Positions 61,219 to 64,000 of a DNA stretch of 64,000 nucleotides are shown here, in pieces. The DNA lies in NCBI GenBank assembly GCA_033063855.1, contig CP093831.1:21514001-21578000 (forward strand), written 5' to 3'. The DNA is from Smittia aterrima. Its lineage: Eukaryota; Arthropoda; Insecta; Diptera; Chironomidae. A program made the translations under genes and the position numbers. Every line of letters starts with the position of its first letter. The stretch's first letter is position 1. The notes under the pieces are model-generated. The model searched no databases, had not been told where the DNA came from, and saw only the letters and a program-made list of their open reading frames with translations.

Positions 61219-62792
61219 AATCAATTTCTTAAAGAGTTTCAAATTTATGTGTCGAGGAAAGTTGAGAAACAAAAATGCAAGTTTCTGTGAAGAGGCTGGG
61301 GCAAAATTCCTTTCACTCCCTTAATTGTCGGCCGCTCTTCTGTGAAATGCCAATAACTCTTTATTTCATTACGCTCTTGGCTCTTGGCAATCGAAAAATT
61401 TTCCCAGACTTTTCTCATCCTCTTCTCCTGAATTTTCACATCATTCTCATTCCATTTTCTCCAATTTCATTCAGTTCATAACATAAATGTGTCCAATTAA
61501 ATAATTAAAAAATTGTATTGTTCGTTAAATTGAACATACAGTGAGAGACGAACGATTCACTTCACTCAGCGGCGAGCGCTTTATCAAAATCGATTTTAGC
61601 GACGGCAAAATGAAAAGGAAAAAAGTTTTTCCATTAAAAGACTTTTCAAGCCGGCAGAGCTCTGACTGTACGCAACAATAAAACTCAGACTTTTTGTCAG
61701 GGAAATTGTTACCTATTTTTTAAATCCCGTTTTGATTTGTTGTGTTTTTACATGCTCCAATCCCTTTTCTGATGTGTGTTTACAGCAACAAATTCTCCAC
61801 CGAATAAATCCAAAGTGTTTCTTTCGTTTTTTTTCTTGCTCTGCTGTTTGGGTCCGCAAATAAAACAACAAACAGCAAATTTCTGGATATTGTGTAAAGA
61901 GGATGCTTAATCCTCGTTATCTCTACGAACTAACTAAACACGATAAACACAAACACTTAAAATGCCTCTTGTGAAAAGTCTTTAGAGAATTCCATTAAAT
62001 TTATTCTTCTTTTTGTTCTCCTCTCGAGTGATTAATGATTTCCTTCATAAAATGAGAAATTCTAATCACACTTTGCCACTGGGAAAAATCTTTCTCTTTA
62101 GCTTGGCCCAACAGGACAAATCTTTCATTTGATTTCAAATCCAATTTCACTCGAATATTGGAATAATTTTGAATAAATTTTTCTTCTTATTTTTTCACTT
62201 CAATTTTATGATTTTTTTTTGTACAAAAACAATTCTTAACACATATTGCGTCTTATATCTGTTTCTCTAAACAGTTTTTATATTCTTAGCACTTTGCAAT
62301 TAATTTGTTTTCTCGATTGCGATGATAAAACTTTTATCACCAACTAAGTTCACAATTGGTTGAAATTTTTCTTGAAATTTCTCTTTAAAAAATTGGAAAA
62401 GCGGTAAACGCGAACTTGTTTCCACGACTGTCTGAATGTTTCTGTGCAATATTTTTTTTGAGAATGTATTTATTGAACCGGCTCTGGGAATATTTGAGAA
62501 AAATTATAAAATGACGAAAAGCGCTTTTTAGATTTCATTCAACAGTTTCGAGAACTCTACAAATGATTTTCATTAGCGGGAAATTATTTTTCATTCCACA
62601 CGAAAAGAAAATTAATCTCATTGAGAATAAAAGACGCGAATGCAAATTGACATTTTCTTTATTTATTCAAAATTTCCACTGAATCGGAAGACTTCTTCTA
62701 AATTGTTCGTTCACAAAAATGGTCTTACTCTCTTAAGACAAAAAGAAAATTCTTGAAATATCTTTGGTAAAAAAAACTGTTTAAACTCTCCT

Positions 62793-64000
62793 TCAATTGT
62801 TTTTTTCCAGCCCAATGAGTTTGTCGAAGAGACTGAAGTTCTTATCGTAGTTGTTGGTAGGGTTGTTGAGAATATCTTTGGCGTAAAAAAGAGTATGTCT
62901 CAGTAATTCCCCGACAGTCCATTTGCGATCTACATAAAAGAAAATAATAAAACAAAATCAATTCCGTTGGGAGGTTAAAGAACTTACCATGCAAAACCCG
63001 AACCACAGTGTCCAATTTACTCAAACTCTCCTTAGCACAAGTGTAATAAATCAAAGACGGCACGTTGGCAACGCTTCCAGCAAGCCATTGAATCACAACT
63101 TTGAACTGTGGATCACCAGCTTGCATACTTCCGCAACCCCACGACCCAGTCGCAATAGAACGAAGATTCGAGTTTGGATGAAAATTCTTCTGGTTTAACT
63201 GAAAAAATAACTTTTCTTATTGAAATGAAGGTTCAGAGAAATTTCACATCGAGAAATGAAAAGTCACACAAAACAGATTGAAGATTGTAGTCAAAGGATA
63301 TAAAGCTAAACAGCAACAGGTGAAAGCAACGCAGCAGCAGAAATTACCTTCAACGTAACGTCGCAATTAATATTCTCTTGGACCAATGTCGTGATTGACC
63401 ATCTTCTGTTAATGTTTCTCAACTTCTGTTCACGTTCCTTCACCTTTTGCGTAATAAACTTCCGGAATTCCCTTGGGCTATCACTCTCGTGTTGACTCTA
63501 GATCGTTCCAGATTTCAAATGATACGAATGCGCAAATAAAGAGTTAAATAAACTACAATAAAATGAAGCTCGACTCGAGGGAAAACTAAACTATCAGCAT
63601 TCCATGGCAATCCTGAGACAAACCCTAACATTCCTTATCTATTTTCAAGAATTTAGCGAAATTAAATAAATTCTCTTACCAATTGAGATGCCAGAAGGTT
63701 TTTGTGCTTTGCGACTTCCAAAGAAAGCGAACGAAAGTTGGAAATCATTTTGCGCTTCTGTTGAATGGACAGTGCCATATCATCGTCTATCGTCATATTT
63801 TCTTCCAGCGAAGCATCGACGATTGATTCGCCAAGAAAGCTTTCAGATAAAGCTCGTTTTAGTAATGAGTCGGCAAACTTGAGAACAGCTTTGTCACGAG
63901 CGTCGGGGATTCTGCCTTTGTCGAGCGGGTCATTCAACCATTTGGCGAGTTGATTGTATACTTCTTCGAGCTCAGACTCTTCTGTGTCAAAGCTGTAGCT
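62793..64000 (-). CDS. AKAP-like protein with SPHKAP/AKAP11- and PARG-like C-terminus, 5' partial
   Basis: Four terminal exons (minus strand): 64000-63680 (continues outside), 63497-63348, 63198-62988, 62929-62793 (TGA). Phases join cleanly. Seen: ELEEVYNQLAKWL; a strongly amphipathic helix VLKFADSLLKRALSESFL with hydrophobic pairs every four residues, as in PKA regulatory-subunit (RII) anchoring helices; a basic region (KVKEREQKLRNINRRWS); then SIATGSWGCG, GDPQFKVVIQWLAGS, LIYYTCAKESLSKLD, RKWTVGELL and NFSLFDKLIGLE. The QWLA...LSLFD layout resembles my recollection of the C-terminal domain of SPHKAP/AKAP11. The ATGxWGCG and TVGxLL parts align well with the last lobe of poly(ADP-ribose) glycohydrolase (PARG), although the PARG catalytic Gly/Glu-Glu signature is not in the window. 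Kinase anchoring is inferred. Confidence 0.55.

Larger units (their letters stand above)
50001..62792. other. Gene-free DNA, last third, ending at the AKAP-like gene 3' end
   Basis: No gene recognised. It contains GA-rich tracts (50478-50503; 61199-61218), a plus-strand TATA/Inr pair near 60229-60262, and stop-poor blocks at 50029-50421 and 58955-59349 whose translations are unrelated to any family I know. The last 200-700 bases before 62793 should include the 3'UTR of the minus-strand terminal gene; minus-strand AATAAA occurs around 62658. Confidence 0.5.

Noticed and set aside
28142..62600. Possible conserved microRNA hairpins or tRNAs
   Set aside because: A by-eye scan for common insect microRNA seeds (let-7, bantam, miR-1, miR-9, miR-276, miR-375 and others) and tRNA boxes found only partial matches, such as near 33247 and 58728, without a matching hairpin. 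A covariance-model scan was not possible.

Overview
The window is insect nuclear DNA, most likely from a fly of the midge/mosquito grade (Nematocera; a chironomid-like midge is a guess). The evidence is an AT-rich background, 52-68 bp introns with GTAAGT/CAG-type borders, compact genes and clear orthologues of Drosophila genes: the KDM5 demethylase lid, a painless-type TRPA channel and the BAH protein winged eye (TNRC18/BAHCC1 family). All splice models are hand-built from frame continuity plus GT/AG borders; none is backed by transcripts.

Layout. (1) 1-2155, plus strand: the last five exons of lid/KDM5, entering the window mid-gene. (2) 2926-6132, plus strand: a seven-exon TRPA channel of 938 residues, preceded by a TATA/Inr-like core promoter. 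(3) 6302-11521, minus strand: three tandem intronless C2H2 zinc-finger paralogues with 18, 12 and 10 fingers. The outer two share a nearly identical promoter and N-terminal block although their finger arrays have diverged. (4) 13191-28107, minus strand: winged eye, 13 coding exons and 1714 codons, with a Tudor-like and a BAH domain at the C-terminus. (5) About 28.1-62.8 kb: a 34 kb stretch with no recognisable gene or transposon, probably 5' introns, promoters and regulatory DNA of winged eye. (6) 62793-64000, minus strand: the last four exons of a protein with an AKAP-like amphipathic helix and a C-terminus resembling both the SPHKAP/AKAP11 C-terminal domain and the terminal lobe of poly(ADP-ribose) glycohydrolase.

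The neighbours do not form an operon-like system. Lid reads and erases H3K4 methylation, winged eye is a chromatin reader and the zinc-finger proteins are probable DNA-binding factors, so the theme is chromatin and transcription, with a sensory channel and a kinase-anchor-like gene beside them. The least explained parts are the zinc-finger cluster (shared promoter block, an internal eight-finger duplication and a conserved N-terminal Cys/His module), the large non-coding domain, and the C-terminus of the last gene.
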